A DNA stretch of 64,000 nt from Nocardioides sp. dk884. GTDB lineage: Bacteria; Actinomycetota; Actinomycetes; Propionibacteriales; Nocardioidaceae. Below the pieces are notes generated by a model. It was not told the origin of the DNA and ran no database searches. It saw nothing but the letters and a program-made list of their open reading frames with translations. The stretch spans positions 3,633,501 through 3,697,500 of the forward strand of contig NZ_CP045649.1 of assembly GCF_009557055.1 (NCBI RefSeq), in the 5' to 3' direction. A program made the position numbers and the translations under genes. Of the stretch, positions 11,045-19,073 are shown piece by piece; the first letter of the stretch is position 1, and each line of letters begins with the position of its first letter.

Positions 11045-13169
11045 CGCCGAAGCGCTGGCGCAGGGCGTCGGTGAGCAGGCTGACGAGCGCCTCGAGCTGG
11101 ACGTCCGCGGAGCCGCCGATCTCCTCATCGGAGCCGTCGAGCGCGCGGGCGGCGAGGCCGGCCTTGGAGTCGATGAGCTCCGCGATCCGGGTGTCGATCG
11201 TCTGCGCGGCGATGATGCGCCACGCGGTGACCGGCTCCTCCTGGCCGATGCGGTGGATCCGGTCGATCGCCTGGGTCTGCTCGGCGTCGGTCCACGACAG
11301 CTCGGCCAGCACCAGGTTGGAGGCCACCTGCAGGTTCAGCCCGACACCGGCCGCGCTGAGCGAGCAGACGACGATCGCGACCTCGGGGTCCTCGACGAAC
11401 GCGTCGATCGCCTTCTGGCGCGCCTTCGGGGTCTGGTCGCCGCGGATCGAGGAGTACTTCAGCCCGCGGCGGGCGAAGGTCTCCTCCGCGGCGTCCATGA
11501 CGTCGACGTGCTTGGCGAAGAACACGACCTTGCCGACGCTGCGCGCCAGCTGCGCGGCGTAGTCGGCCGCGAGGCCGGCCTTCGCCTGGCCGATGCGCCG
11601 CATCATGCTGAAGACGTTCTCGCCGTCCTTGGCCGACACGGTGTCCTCGCGCTCCCACGTCGCGACGCGGCGTACGAGCTCCTCGTCGATGCCGTCGTAG
11701 GACTGGCCGCGCACCTCCAGGGCGGAGAGGTAGCGCTCCACGAGGCGGCGGGCCAGCTCGCGCTCGGCGGCCCGGATCGACCGGCCGGCCTCGTCGTCGA
11801 GCTCGACCGGCAGGTCGGCGACCCGGCGGGCGGGGATGTCCTTGGCGACGTCGATCTTGCGGCGGCGCACGATGCCCATGTTGACCACGCAGCCGCGGGC
11901 GGCGGGATAGAACGCCGGCTCGGCCGGGGTCAGGCCGGTGTCCTCGAGGGCCTCCATCAGCGCGCCGAGCGGCTTGACGTCGTCGATCCAGCCGAGGAAC
12001 TGCCAGATCGCGCGGAAGTCCTCGATGTCGTTGATCAGCGGCGTACCGGTGAGCGCCATCATCAGCGGTGAGGCGATCCGCTCGCGGATCCGGTCGGCGA
12101 TGTGGAGCACGTGCTGGGAGCGCTGGGAGGACTTGTTCTTGATGAAGTGCGCCTCGTCGACGACCATCCCGCGGAACCCGAAGTCGCTCAGCCAGCCGAC
12201 GTGGCGGTCGAGGATCTCGTAGTTGATCACGACGATGTCGGCGAAGCCGTCGACGTCGTGGCCGTCGCCGTGGATGACGGTGGCGGTGCGCCCCGGCGTC
12301 CACAGGTGCGCCTCGCGGGCCCAGTTGGTCTTGACGACGTTGGGGACGACGACCAGCAGCGGGTAGGCGTCGGCGGCGTGCGCGGCCATCAGCGCCTGCG
12401 CGGTCTTGCCCAGGCCGGGCTCGTCGGCGAGCAGGAAGGTGCGGTGCCCGGCAGCGGCCGCGGCGATCACGCGCGCCTGGTGCGGCATCAGCTCCAGACC
12501 CTGCGGGGCGCGTACGGCGCTCTCCTCGGGCAGCGGCATGCAGGCACTCGGCCCGGCCTGCTCGAAGGAGCGGAACAGCGGGCCGAGCAGCTCCCAGCCG
12601 GCGAGGCGGCGCGGGTGGCCGTTGCGGTCGGCGAAGGAGAAGTCGGGGGCGAGGAACGGGTTGGCCAGCTTGCGCGCGATCACCGACTGCGGGACGACCT
12701 GGCGCTCGGGGTGGGCGAACGGCGAGGCGGCCGCCTCGGGCTCGGGCTCCTCCTCGACGACCGGCTCGAGGCCGGCGGCCAGCACCATCTCGCGGCGCAG
12801 CTCGCGGGCCTCCTCGGTGACCTTGGCGTCCTCGGCGAGCAGCGCGAGCAGGGAGGGGTCGCGGGCGGCGGTCTTGGCCAGGATGGTGCCGATGCCGTCG
12901 AGGCGCTTGAGCTCCTCGGCGCGGCGGCCCTCGCTGAGCTCGGTGTCGTTCTTGACCCGGGTCCGTTCCTCGCGCACCAGCAGGGCCACGACCTGGAACT
13001 TGGTCCGGGTCGAGGGACGCACCGCCTTGCGCTGCACCCCGGTCTCGACCTCGCGCACGGCGCGCGCCAGCACGGGGATGAGCCCCTCGTTGTCCAGCTC
13101 TCGCTGACGACGACGGGCTCGCGGTGCGGTGCGCGTAGCGCCGGACTGGCGCTGGCCTCCTCGGGCCAA
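11040..13169 (-). CDS. SNF2-family DEAD/DEAH box helicase
   Basis: This SNF2-type ATPase translocates on double-stranded DNA. The proposed TTG start, preceded by AGGAGG, gives 709 residues beginning LARGGQRQSGATR; the much longer open frame upstream runs through the P450 gene and is not used. Motifs in order are Walker A ADEPGLGKTAQ (248-258), DEAH (338-341), LTGTPL near 370 and the C-terminal helicase motifs, including GVGLNLQVAS and the QAIDRIHRIGQ arginine-finger segment near 650. The N-terminal 200 residues are charged and helical with no recognised domain. No nuclease or methylase partner is adjacent, so a defence role is not supported. Confidence 0.88.
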   Translation of the reverse strand: MARGGQRQSGATRTAPRARRRQRELDNEGLIPVLARAVREVETGVQRKAVRPSTRTKFQVVALLVREERTRVKNDTELSEGRRAEELKRLDGIGTILAKTAARDPSLLALLAEDAKVTEEARELRREMVLAAGLEPVVEEEPEPEAAASPFAHPERQVVPQSVIARKLANPFLAPDFSFADRNGHPRRLAGWELLGPLFRSFEQAGPSACMPLPEESAVRAPQGLELMPHQARVIAAAAAGHRTFLLADEPGLGKTAQALMAAHAADAYPLLVVVPNVVKTNWAREAHLWTPGRTATVIHGDGHDVDGFADIVVINYEILDRHVGWLSDFGFRGMVVDEAHFIKNKSSQRSQHVLHIADRIRERIASPLMMALTGTPLINDIEDFRAIWQFLGWIDDVKPLGALMEALEDTGLTPAEPAFYPAARGCVVNMGIVRRRKIDVAKDIPARRVADLPVELDDEAGRSIRAAERELARRLVERYLSALEVRGQSYDGIDEELVRRVATWEREDTVSAKDGENVFSMMRRIGQAKAGLAADYAAQLARSVGKVVFFAKHVDVMDAAEETFARRGLKYSSIRGDQTPKARQKAIDAFVEDPEVAIVVCSLSAAGVGLNLQVASNLVLAELSWTDAEQTQAIDRIHRIGQEEPVTAWRIIAAQTIDTRIAELIDSKAGLAARALDGSDEEIGGSADVQLEALVSLLTDALRQRFGG

Positions 13170-13381
13170 GGGTCCTCCTCTGGACTGCCTTCCGCCCCGG
13201 TCGGAGCGTGCGGCACCCCGCACGTGGTGCACGCCGGGCCCCTCGTCTGGCGTCGTACGACGAAGTCGCGGGCCGATCGCCCGGCGATCGTGATGCGGTT
13301 TCCCGGGGGCCGTGCGCGTGGATCCGACAGGACGCGGACCAGGGGACGGCGAGTCCCGGGAGTTGGTGCTTGGCACCGATG
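13170..13381 (-). promoter_or_regulatory. Intergenic region upstream of the SNF2 gene
   Basis: This stretch of 212 bases separates the P450 stop from the helicase start. It holds the AGGAGG ribosome-binding site of the helicase at its edge. I see no gene, no strong hairpin and no clear promoter, although a helicase promoter is expected here. Confidence 0.3.
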
Positions 13382-14755
13382 CTAGCGCGCTGCCACCTCC
13401 GGAGCACAACCGGCTCGCGGGGAGACCCGGAGCTGGTCGTAGCCGCGCAGGATCCGGGTCGGGCGCCTGACCCCGCTCTCCACGGTCAGCGCGGGGAAGC
13501 GCCGGGTGAGCGTCTCCAGGCCCACCTGGCCCTCCATCCGGGCGAGCGCCGCACCCAGGCAGTAGTGGCGCCCGGAGGAGAACGAGACGTGCTCGCGGGC
13601 GTTGGCCCGGGTCACGTCGAAGCGCGCGGGGTCCTCGAACACCTCGGGGTCGCGGTTGGCGGCCGCCAGCAGCACGGTGATCACCGACCCGGCCGGCACC
13701 TCCACCCCGGCGAGCACGGTGTCGCGGGCCGCGACCCGGCCGGTGAGCAGCACCGGCGGGTCCAGGCGCAGCACCTCCTCGACGGCGTCGGGCCAGCGCT
13801 CGGGCTGCGCGCGCAGCAGCTCGCGTTGCTCGGGGTGGGCGGCCAGCAGCGCGACGCCGTTGCCGAGCAGGTTGACGGTGGTCTCGAAGCCGGCCGCGAG
13901 CACCAGCCCGGCGGTGGAGCGCAGCTCGGTGTCGGTGAGGCCGCCGCTGCCGTCGTCGTGCTGCGCGGCCACCAGCTGGCTGAGCAGGTCCTCCCCCGGC
14001 GCGCGGCGTACCTGCTCGAGGTGGTGGGTCAGCCACCGCTCGAAGTCGCGCAGCGCGGCCTCGACGGCGTGGAAGCGCGACCAGGACAGCCCCAGGTCCA
14101 GGCTCGGGGCGGCGGCGCTGCCGAGGCGCAGCACCACCTCGCGCTCGCGCTCGGGCACGCCGAGGATCTCGGCGATCACCGTGACCGGCAGCAGCGCGCA
14201 GTACGCCGGGACCAGGTCGAGGGTCGGCTCGGTGCGGGCGCGCCGCTCGAGGTCGTCGGCGAGCCGCTCGGCGATCGCGCGGGTCCGCTCGGTGAGGTCC
14301 TGCACGGCGCGCGCGGAGAAGACCCGGGTGACCAGCTTGCGGTAGCGGGTGTGGTCCGGCGGCTCGGTGACCAGCAGCGAGGGCGGCGACAGCGGGCCGA
14401 GCGGCGCGTCGGCGTACCCCCAGGCGGCGAGGTGGGCGAGCGGTCCGCGGGCGGGCGCGACCGCGACCCCGGAGCGCAGGTCGGGGCTGCCGAGCGCCTC
14501 GCGCACCACCGCGTGGGAGGAGGTGACGTGGGCGAAGCGGCTGCGGGTCAGCGGCCCGGCGCGGCGTACCTCCTCGGCGATGCTCCAGAACTCCTCGCCA
14601 CCCGCACCGCTGCGCACCACCAGCCGGGCGTGCAGGTCGCCGCGACGAGCCGCCAGCGTCATCGCCGCGCGGGGCAGCGCATGGCCCAGGCCCCACCGCA
14701 CCGCCGCCCGTCCTCGGTCGAGGCGCGGGCGGGCCTGTGCCAGAGTCGGTCCCAC
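13382..14755 (-). CDS. Cytochrome P450
   Basis: This 457-residue soluble bacterial P450 has the heme-thiolate signature FSSGRHYCLGAALAR, with the axial Cys at about residue 399, the I-helix AGFETT segment near residue 250, and a K-helix-type EEVLRLDPPV near 300. The GTG at 14755 is chosen because GGGAGG lies five bases upstream; an earlier TTG adds 11 residues but lacks such a site. It is divergent from a TetR regulator across an 74-base gap with an inverted repeat. No ferredoxin or reductase is adjacent, so electrons must come from elsewhere. The substrate is unknown. Confidence 0.93.
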   Translation of the reverse strand: MGPTLAQARPRLDRGRAAVRWGLGHALPRAAMTLAARRGDLHARLVVRSGAGGEEFWSIAEEVRRAGPLTRSRFAHVTSSHAVVREALGSPDLRSGVAVAPARGPLAHLAAWGYADAPLGPLSPPSLLVTEPPDHTRYRKLVTRVFSARAVQDLTERTRAIAERLADDLERRARTEPTLDLVPAYCALLPVTVIAEILGVPEREREVVLRLGSAAAPSLDLGLSWSRFHAVEAALRDFERWLTHHLEQVRRAPGEDLLSQLVAAQHDDGSGGLTDTELRSTAGLVLAAGFETTVNLLGNGVALLAAHPEQRELLRAQPERWPDAVEEVLRLDPPVLLTGRVAARDTVLAGVEVPAGSVITVLLAAANRDPEVFEDPARFDVTRANAREHVSFSSGRHYCLGAALARMEGQVGLETLTRRFPALTVESGVRRPTRILRGYDQLRVSPRAGCAPEVAAR

Positions 14756-14770
14756 GAGCGCCTCCCAGTC

Positions 14771-14800
14771 GGTACGTCGCCGTACCAACTACCGTACGAC
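14771..14800. promoter_or_regulatory. Probable TetR operator between P450 and tetR genes
   Basis: The divergent promoter region contains the perfect inverted repeat GGTACG-tcgc-CGTACC (14771-14786), followed four bases later by a half-site ACCGTACGAC (14791-14800). It lies between the two start codons, where a TetR dimer could block both promoters. The operator role is an inference from symmetry and position. Confidence 0.6.
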
Positions 14801-14829
14801 GGAGGACCCGACACAGCAAGGAGTCCCCG

Positions 14830-15426
14830 ATGACCCACGCTGACCACGCACCCGCCTCCGCTCCGCCGGGCGAGCACCGCGCCCGCCTGCTCGCCGCCAT
14901 GGCCGAGGCGCTGCGGGACAACCCGTTCTCCGAGGTCACCGTGTCCGAGGTCGTACGCCGCGCCCGCACCTCGCGGCGCACCTTCTACCAGCACTTCGCC
15001 GACCGCGACGCGTGCCTGGTCGCGCTGCTGCAGGACCGCAACACCCAGACCGTCGCCAGCATCGAGGCGGCGATCGACCCCTCGCTGCCGCTGACCGAGC
15101 AGGTCATCCAGGCCGTGAGCGCCTGGGTGGAGGAGGTCGCGGCCGACCCGGGGCTGACCCTGGCCTGGATCCGGGAGGTCCCGGCACTCGGCGCCGCGGG
15201 GCGCGAGCTCACCCGGATGGCCAACGACTCCTTCGCCTCCCTGATCGCCCGGGTGGCCGAGGAGGCGGGCGCCGGCGAGCTGTTCGCCGCCCGCGCCCCG
15301 CTCGCCCTCGTGCTCATCGGCGGCCTGCGCGAGCTCGTCGCCCGGGCGGCCGAGGACGGCGACGACGTACGTCAGCTGCGCGACACCGCGATCCTCGCCG
15401 CGCTGTCCCTGCTCGGCGCCGACTGA
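14830..15426 (+). CDS. TetR/AcrR-family transcriptional regulator
   Basis: This 198-residue regulator has an N-terminal helix-turn-helix: PFSEVTVSEVVRRARTSRRTFYQHFADRDA (about residues 32-62), where the recognition helix ends in the family's TFYxHF motif. The C-terminal half is an all-helical ligand-binding domain. The ATG at 14830 follows AAGGAG at good spacing. Being divergent from the P450 gene across a palindromic operator, it is probably the P450's local repressor and autoregulated. The ligand is unknown. Confidence 0.9.
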   Translation: MTHADHAPASAPPGEHRARLLAAMAEALRDNPFSEVTVSEVVRRARTSRRTFYQHFADRDACLVALLQDRNTQTVASIEAAIDPSLPLTEQVIQAVSAWVEEVAADPGLTLAWIREVPALGAAGRELTRMANDSFASLIARVAEEAGAGELFAARAPLALVLIGGLRELVARAAEDGDDVRQLRDTAILAALSLLGAD

Positions 15427-15455
15427 CCGCGGTCCGTCCACGGCGGGGGGGGAGA

Positions 15456-15513
15456 TAGTCCGACACACAGCGGTCGCGAATCAGCAGATTCACGACCCCT
15501 GTGTGGCGGACTA
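15456..15513. terminator. Long near-perfect hairpin between convergent genes
   Basis: This 58-base inverted repeat has an outer arm TAGTCCGACACACAG matching CTGTGTGGCGGACTA with one mismatch, and an inner arm GGTCGCGAATC matching GATTCACGACC with one mismatch, around the loop AGCA. It lies between the stop of tetR and the stop of the small ferritin-like gene. It is probably a bidirectional terminator, longer than usual. Confidence 0.6.
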
Positions 15514-15530
15514 CCGCTCACACGGACCGC

Positions 15531-15776
15531 TCAGTCGGCTCCCTGGGGAGAGGTCACGTCCACCCCGCCCAGATCACGCAGGAACTCGTGGCAGCGATGC
15601 GCCCGCGCGGAGTCCTCGGCCATGACCTGGCGGAAGAACTCCGCGATCTCGGTCTTGCCGGCGTTCTCGGCGTCGCGCACGTACTGCCCGTAGTCGTGAC
15701 CCGCCTTGAGCGAGTGGTACTGCATCGAGATGAGGTCGAAGACCACGTCGTCGAAACCGGTTTCACCTGTTGCCAT
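15531..15776 (-). CDS. Small helical ferritin-like protein of unknown function
   Basis: This 81-residue protein is predicted to be two helices rich in potential metal ligands: H21, H27, E37, E43, E46, E54, H60, H63 and E64, in segments such as YHSLKAGHDY and RAHRCHEFLRDLGG. The spacing recalls ferritin-like or encapsulated-ferritin half-bundles, which dimerise to make a four-helix site, but the canonical motif is not exact. No encapsulin shell gene is adjacent. Function unknown; metal or thiol chemistry is only a guess. Confidence 0.6.
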   Translation of the reverse strand: MATGETGFDDVVFDLISMQYHSLKAGHDYGQYVRDAENAGKTEIAEFFRQVMAEDSARAHRCHEFLRDLGGVDVTSPQGAD

Positions 15777-15893
15777 CGTGTCGCTCCTTCCAGTCGATCC
15801 GTGTGGACCCGGATGTGGAACGCCTCGGTATCCCCGGTCTCAGCGCCTATGCGAGCGGGTCGCGAGCCAGACCCGGGAGCCGGGCTCCCTGCG

Positions 15894-16061
15894 TCACCGC
15901 GCGAACCCGTCGCGCGGCGTCCGGTCGGCGTCCTGCAGGCGGCGTCCGGCGTGCAGCCCGCCGGCTCGGCGCTCCGCGTCCTGTTGCCAGGACGGGATGA
16001 GCACGTGGGTGACGAACGCCGCGAGGGCGAGGGCGGCCAGAATGACACTCAGGGTCAGCAT
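15894..16061 (-). CDS. Small single-pass membrane protein, hypothetical
   Basis: The ATG at 16061 gives 55 residues: an N-terminal membrane helix (MLTLSVILAALALAAFVTHV) followed by a charged cytoplasmic tail. An upstream GTG would add 15 polar residues. The ribosome-binding site is weak. It lies between the ferritin-like gene and tRNA-Ala on the same strand. No homologous family is recognised, and the gene call rests on membrane-helix composition and the otherwise empty gap. Confidence 0.4.
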   Translation of the reverse strand: MLTLSVILAALALAAFVTHVLIPSWQQDAERRAGGLHAGRRLQDADRTPRDGFAR

Positions 16062-16206
16062 CGTCGTCTCGCATTCAGACAGGGACGTCTCTCGACGTCG
16101 TACCAACGGATCCCCGCTGGTGGGGACCAGCTGCCTTGTCCCCCGTTGGCACTCCGGACGATCTCACCCACCCGGGTGACGCCCGGCGGTTGCGCGGGCC
16201 GGAACG

Positions 16207-16243
16207 CACGAACGGCCGGCGAGATCCTCGCCGGCCGTTCGTG
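16207..16243 (-). terminator. Terminator hairpin downstream of tRNA-Ala
   Basis: A perfect 17-bp stem CACGAACGGCCGGCGAG / CTCGCCGGCCGTTCGTG with a three-base loop lies eight bases beyond the 3' end of the tRNA gene on its strand. Confidence 0.7.
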
Positions 16244-16248
16244 TCTTC

Positions 16249-16323
<75 letters not shown>

Positions 16324-16348
16324 ATCGCGTCGTGACGACGCGGGCGAA

Positions 16349-16379
16349 ACGTTAGCACCCGCTCCCCCGGGCCAGCCAA
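16349..16379 (-). promoter_or_regulatory. Candidate promoter of tRNA-Ala
   Basis: On the minus strand TTGGCT (16379-16374) and TAACGT (16354-16349), which fits the TAnnnT actinobacterial -10 pattern, are separated by 19 bases and lie 25 bases before the tRNA. The spacing is slightly long, so this is tentative. Confidence 0.35.
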
Positions 16380-16401
16380 TCGGCCCGACGCGCGAGGCGG
16401 A

Positions 16402-17301
16402 TCAGGACCCGAAGGCCCGCTGGTCGTCGCCCTCGGTGCGCGCCGCGCGCTCGGCACGCTCGGCGTCCGCCGCTTCGCGGGCGATCTGGCTGTCGGCGTC
16501 GGTGCGGCCCGAGGTCCACACGCCGGTGTCGTCGAGGTCGATGGTGCGCACCGAGCGGCGCGCCGCCGCCGGCTTGGAGACGTACGTCGGGAGGGTGACC
16601 GGCACGGGGTCCCACAGGCCCGACTCGGTGTCGGGGGCGACCGTGACGACGCTGAACTCCTCGGTGCTCTCACCGGGCGCGTCGGACTCCTCGGCCGCGG
16701 GCGTCGCGGGCGCCTGCTCGGCCTCGACCGGCGACTCGTCTGCGGCCGGAGCGGGAGCCGCGGGGCGCGCGACACGGGCGGAGAGGCCGCGCTCCTGGCG
16801 CACCATCAGCCGGCACGCCACCAGCCAGGCGACGAGCACGGCGACCGGAGCGGCGACCCACCACCACGAGAGCACCGAGAACGACGCGAGCCCGATGACG
16901 ACGGCGTTGGCGCCGAGGATCGCGACCAGCACGCGGCGACGACGGGCCGCAGCGCGGTTGGCCGCCTCGCGGCGCGCACGCCGCTGCGCGGGAGTGAGTA
17001 CGACGGGCCCCGGCGCGGGCACCCCGGCCGAGGGAGCCGAGGGAGCCGAGGGCACCGAGGGCACCGAGGGCCCCGAGGGCTTGGTCTGCACGACCGGCGC
17101 CGAGGGAGCCCGGCCCGGGGTGAGCACGGTGCGGGAGCCACGGTCGACGGGCTCCCGGCGCGCCAGCACCCGCATCGTGTCGGAGAACCGCTCCACCGAG
17201 CGGCTGCGCACCGCCTCGTCGTGGTGCTTGAGCGCCTTGGGGACGAGATAGACCGCCCACGCCACGGCCAGGGCGAGGAAGATGAGTGCGCTCGGGTTCA
17301 C
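16402..17301 (-). CDS. sepX: Divisome membrane protein SepX/GlpR
   Basis: SepX (Streptomyces) / GlpR (Corynebacterium) is an actinobacterial membrane protein that works with FtsZ-ring components and is the receptor for the gephyrin-like protein Glp. The 299-residue protein has the expected layout: an N-terminal membrane helix (ALIFLALAVAWAVYLVPKAL), a basic and Pro/Ser/Ala-rich cytoplasmic loop (about 25-120), a paired membrane hairpin (about 126-168, SWWWVAAPVAVLVAWLVAC) and a disordered acidic tail. The identification leans on this layout and on synteny with glp, moaC and mog upstream. The loop has repeated short Pro-Ser units (SVPSAPSAPS). No catalytic domain is present. Confidence 0.8.
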   Translation of the reverse strand: MNPSALIFLALAVAWAVYLVPKALKHHDEAVRSRSVERFSDTMRVLARREPVDRGSRTVLTPGRAPSAPVVQTKPSGPSVPSVPSAPSAPSAGVPAPGPVVLTPAQRRARREAANRAAARRRRVLVAILGANAVVIGLASFSVLSWWWVAAPVAVLVAWLVACRLMVRQERGLSARVARPAAPAPAADESPVEAEQAPATPAAEESDAPGESTEEFSVVTVAPDTESGLWDPVPVTLPTYVSKPAAARRSVRTIDLDDTGVWTSGRTDADSQIAREAADAERAERAARTEGDDQRAFGS

Positions 17302-17436
17302 GGTTCAAGAGCCTATGAGCGCCGCCGCACCGACTCCCGCAGTTCGGCAGGTGTGTCGCAAAACAACTGGTGTGGCCCGTGTGACCAGACCACTTTTCTC
17401 GGCCCCCGTCTCGCCCACCGGACGGCCGGGCACCGT

Positions 17437-18063
17437 TCAGGAGCGTTCCGGGCCCTCGAGCCGCTCCAGCATCGAGCCCCGGCACTCCTCGCGGGTGATC
17501 GCGTAGAGCCGGTGGTCACGCCAGTCGCCGTCGATGTGGAGGTAGCGCGGCGCGAGGCCGTACTCGGCCAGCCCGAGCTTCTCCACCACCCGCAGGGAGT
17601 TGGAGTTCTCCGGGCGGATCGCGACCTCGATGCGGTGCAGCCCCAGCGGCCCGAAGCAGTGGTCGATCACCATCGCGACCGCGCGTGGCATGATCCCGCG
17701 CCCGGCGACGTCCTGGTCCAGCCAGTAGCCGATCGAGGCGAACTGCGCCGAGCCGCGCACCACGTTGTTGACCGTCACCTGCCCCACGAAGCGCTCGTCG
17801 ACCTCGATCGCGAAGGGGTACGTCGTGCCCTGCCGCGCCTGGCGGTGCAGCGCGCGCACCAGGGCGCGGTACGACGTGGGGCGCGAGTCGGCGCCCGGCG
17901 GCACGGTGGCGTCCCACCGCACCAGCCACGCGGCGTTGCGCGAGCGGACCTCGCGCCAGGCGTCGCGGTCACGCAGCGACAGCGGGCGCAGCAGCACCGG
18001 CCCGGAGCTCAGCCGCACCGGCCAGGCGACGCCGGCCGACGGTGAGACCCGGGCCCCGCTCAA
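17437..18063 (-). CDS. GNAT N-acetyltransferase (RimJ/RimL type)
   Basis: This 208-residue acetyltransferase resembles the RimJ enzymes that acetylate ribosomal protein N-termini. It shows VLLRPLSLRDRDAW near residue 23, IGYWLDQDVAGRGIMPRAV near 115 (the acetyl-CoA pyrophosphate loop with R/G-x-x-G/A) and RIEVAIRPENSNSLRVVEKLGL near 147. The TTG start at 18063 overlaps the stop of mog (TTGA) and follows GGGAG, which fixes the start; upstream frame is Arg/Gly-rich and implausible. It belongs to the conserved glp-moaC-mog-rimJ-sepX operon. Confidence 0.87.
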   Translation of the reverse strand: MSGARVSPSAGVAWPVRLSSGPVLLRPLSLRDRDAWREVRSRNAAWLVRWDATVPPGADSRPTSYRALVRALHRQARQGTTYPFAIEVDERFVGQVTVNNVVRGSAQFASIGYWLDQDVAGRGIMPRAVAMVIDHCFGPLGLHRIEVAIRPENSNSLRVVEKLGLAEYGLAPRYLHIDGDWRDHRLYAITREECRGSMLERLEGPERS

Positions 18064-18560
18064 TGGTCGCTCCCGACGACCTGCTCGACCGCGTGCACCA
18101 GCACCGGCTCGAGCACCGCGAGCCCGTCCTTCACCCCGCCACGCGACCCGGGCAGATTGACCACCAGGCACCGCCCGACGACCCCCGCGAGGCCGCGGGA
18201 GAGCACCGCGGTGGGCACCCCCTGGGCGACCCCGTGGGCGCGGATCGCCTCGGCGATGCCCGGCACCTCACGGTCCAGCAGCGCGCGGGTCACCTCGGGG
18301 GTCCGGTCGGTGGGCGTGAGGCCGGTGCCACCCGTGGTCAGCACGACCCGGGCCCCGGCGTCGACGGCCGCACGGATCGCCGTACCCACCGGCTCTCCGT
18401 CGGGCACCACCGCGGGCTCCCCGACGGTGAACCCGAGACGGCACAGCGCGTCGCGGATCAGCGGCCCGGTGGTGTCCTCATAGACGCCGGCCGCGGCCCG
18501 GTTGGAGGCGACGACGACGGCCGCGGGCAGCCCGTGCGGCTCATCTGGCGCCCCGCTCAC
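18060..18560 (-). CDS. mog: Molybdopterin adenylyltransferase (MogA/MoaB family)
   Basis: This 166-residue protein adenylylates molybdopterin before metal insertion in molybdenum-cofactor synthesis. Signatures are [19 protein letters not shown] near residue 15, [18 protein letters not shown] (the MPT-binding loop) near 70 and [15 protein letters not shown] near 134. The GTG at 18560 overlaps the moaC stop (GTGA), fixing the start. A molybdopterin-dependent sulfite-oxidase-like enzyme at 46.6 kb is a possible consumer of the cofactor. Confidence 0.93.
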   Translation of the reverse strand: MSGAPDEPHGLPAAVVVASNRAAAGVYEDTTGPLIRDALCRLGFTVGEPAVVPDGEPVGTAIRAAVDAGARVVLTTGGTGLTPTDRTPEVTRALLDREVPGIAEAIRAHGVAQGVPTAVLSRGLAGVVGRCLVVNLPGSRGGVKDGLAVLEPVLVHAVEQVVGSDH

Positions 18561-19036
18561 GCGCGGCTCCAGTCGCCGGACCGACCGCCGGACTTGGTCT
18601 CCACCCGGATGTCGGTGATCACCGCACCCTTGTCGACCGCCTTGACCATGTCGACGACCGTGAGCGCCGCGACCGAGACGGCGGTGAGCGCCTCCATCTC
18701 GACCCCGGTGCGGTCGGTGGTGCGCACGGTGGCGCGGATCGCGACCGCGTCGTCCTCGACGTCGAGGTCGACGGTGACCCCGGAGATCGCCAGCGGATGG
18801 CACAGCGGCACCAGGGCCGGCGTCTGCTTCGCGGCCATGATCCCCGCGACCCGCGCGACCCCGAGCGCGTCGCCCTTCGGCACGCCCTCGCCGCGCAGCA
18901 GCGCGACCACGTCGGCGGACACGAGCACCCGCCCGGAGGCGGACGCCGAGCGCGCGGTGACCTCCTTGCCGGAGACGTCGACCATGCGCGCCGCGCCGCT
19001 CTCGTCCACGTGGGTCAGCTGCGGGCGGTCGGTCAT
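18557..19036 (-). CDS. moaC: Cyclic pyranopterin monophosphate synthase MoaC
   Basis: MoaC rearranges 3',8-cyclo-GTP into cyclic pyranopterin monophosphate, the first molybdopterin intermediate. The 159-residue length is normal. Conserved segments include [12 protein letters not shown] near residue 18, [15 protein letters not shown] near 76, [26 protein letters not shown] near 108 and SGGRSGDW near the C-terminus, with the catalytic Lys in [10 protein letters not shown]. It overlaps mog by four bases. The partner moaA is not in the window. Confidence 0.96.
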   Translation of the reverse strand: MTDRPQLTHVDESGAARMVDVSGKEVTARSASASGRVLVSADVVALLRGEGVPKGDALGVARVAGIMAAKQTPALVPLCHPLAISGVTVDLDVEDDAVAIRATVRTTDRTGVEMEALTAVSVAALTVVDMVKAVDKGAVITDIRVETKSGGRSGDWSRA

Positions 19037-19073
19037 GGGTCCTCCAGTGGACGAGGCGGGGGTCCGCCGAGGG

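Noticed and set aside
11040..13169. A phage-defence helicase
   Set aside because: No nuclease, methylase or other defence partner is adjacent, and the neighbours are metabolic genes.
14771..14800. A rolling-circle or transposon terminal repeat
   Set aside because: The short GTAC palindrome is in a divergent promoter next to a TetR gene, and no transposase is present.
13170..14981. An upstream extension of the SNF2 helicase to 1313 residues
   Set aside because: The extra part overlaps the P450 gene in another frame and is low-complexity. The TTG with AGGAGG at 13169 gives a normal start.
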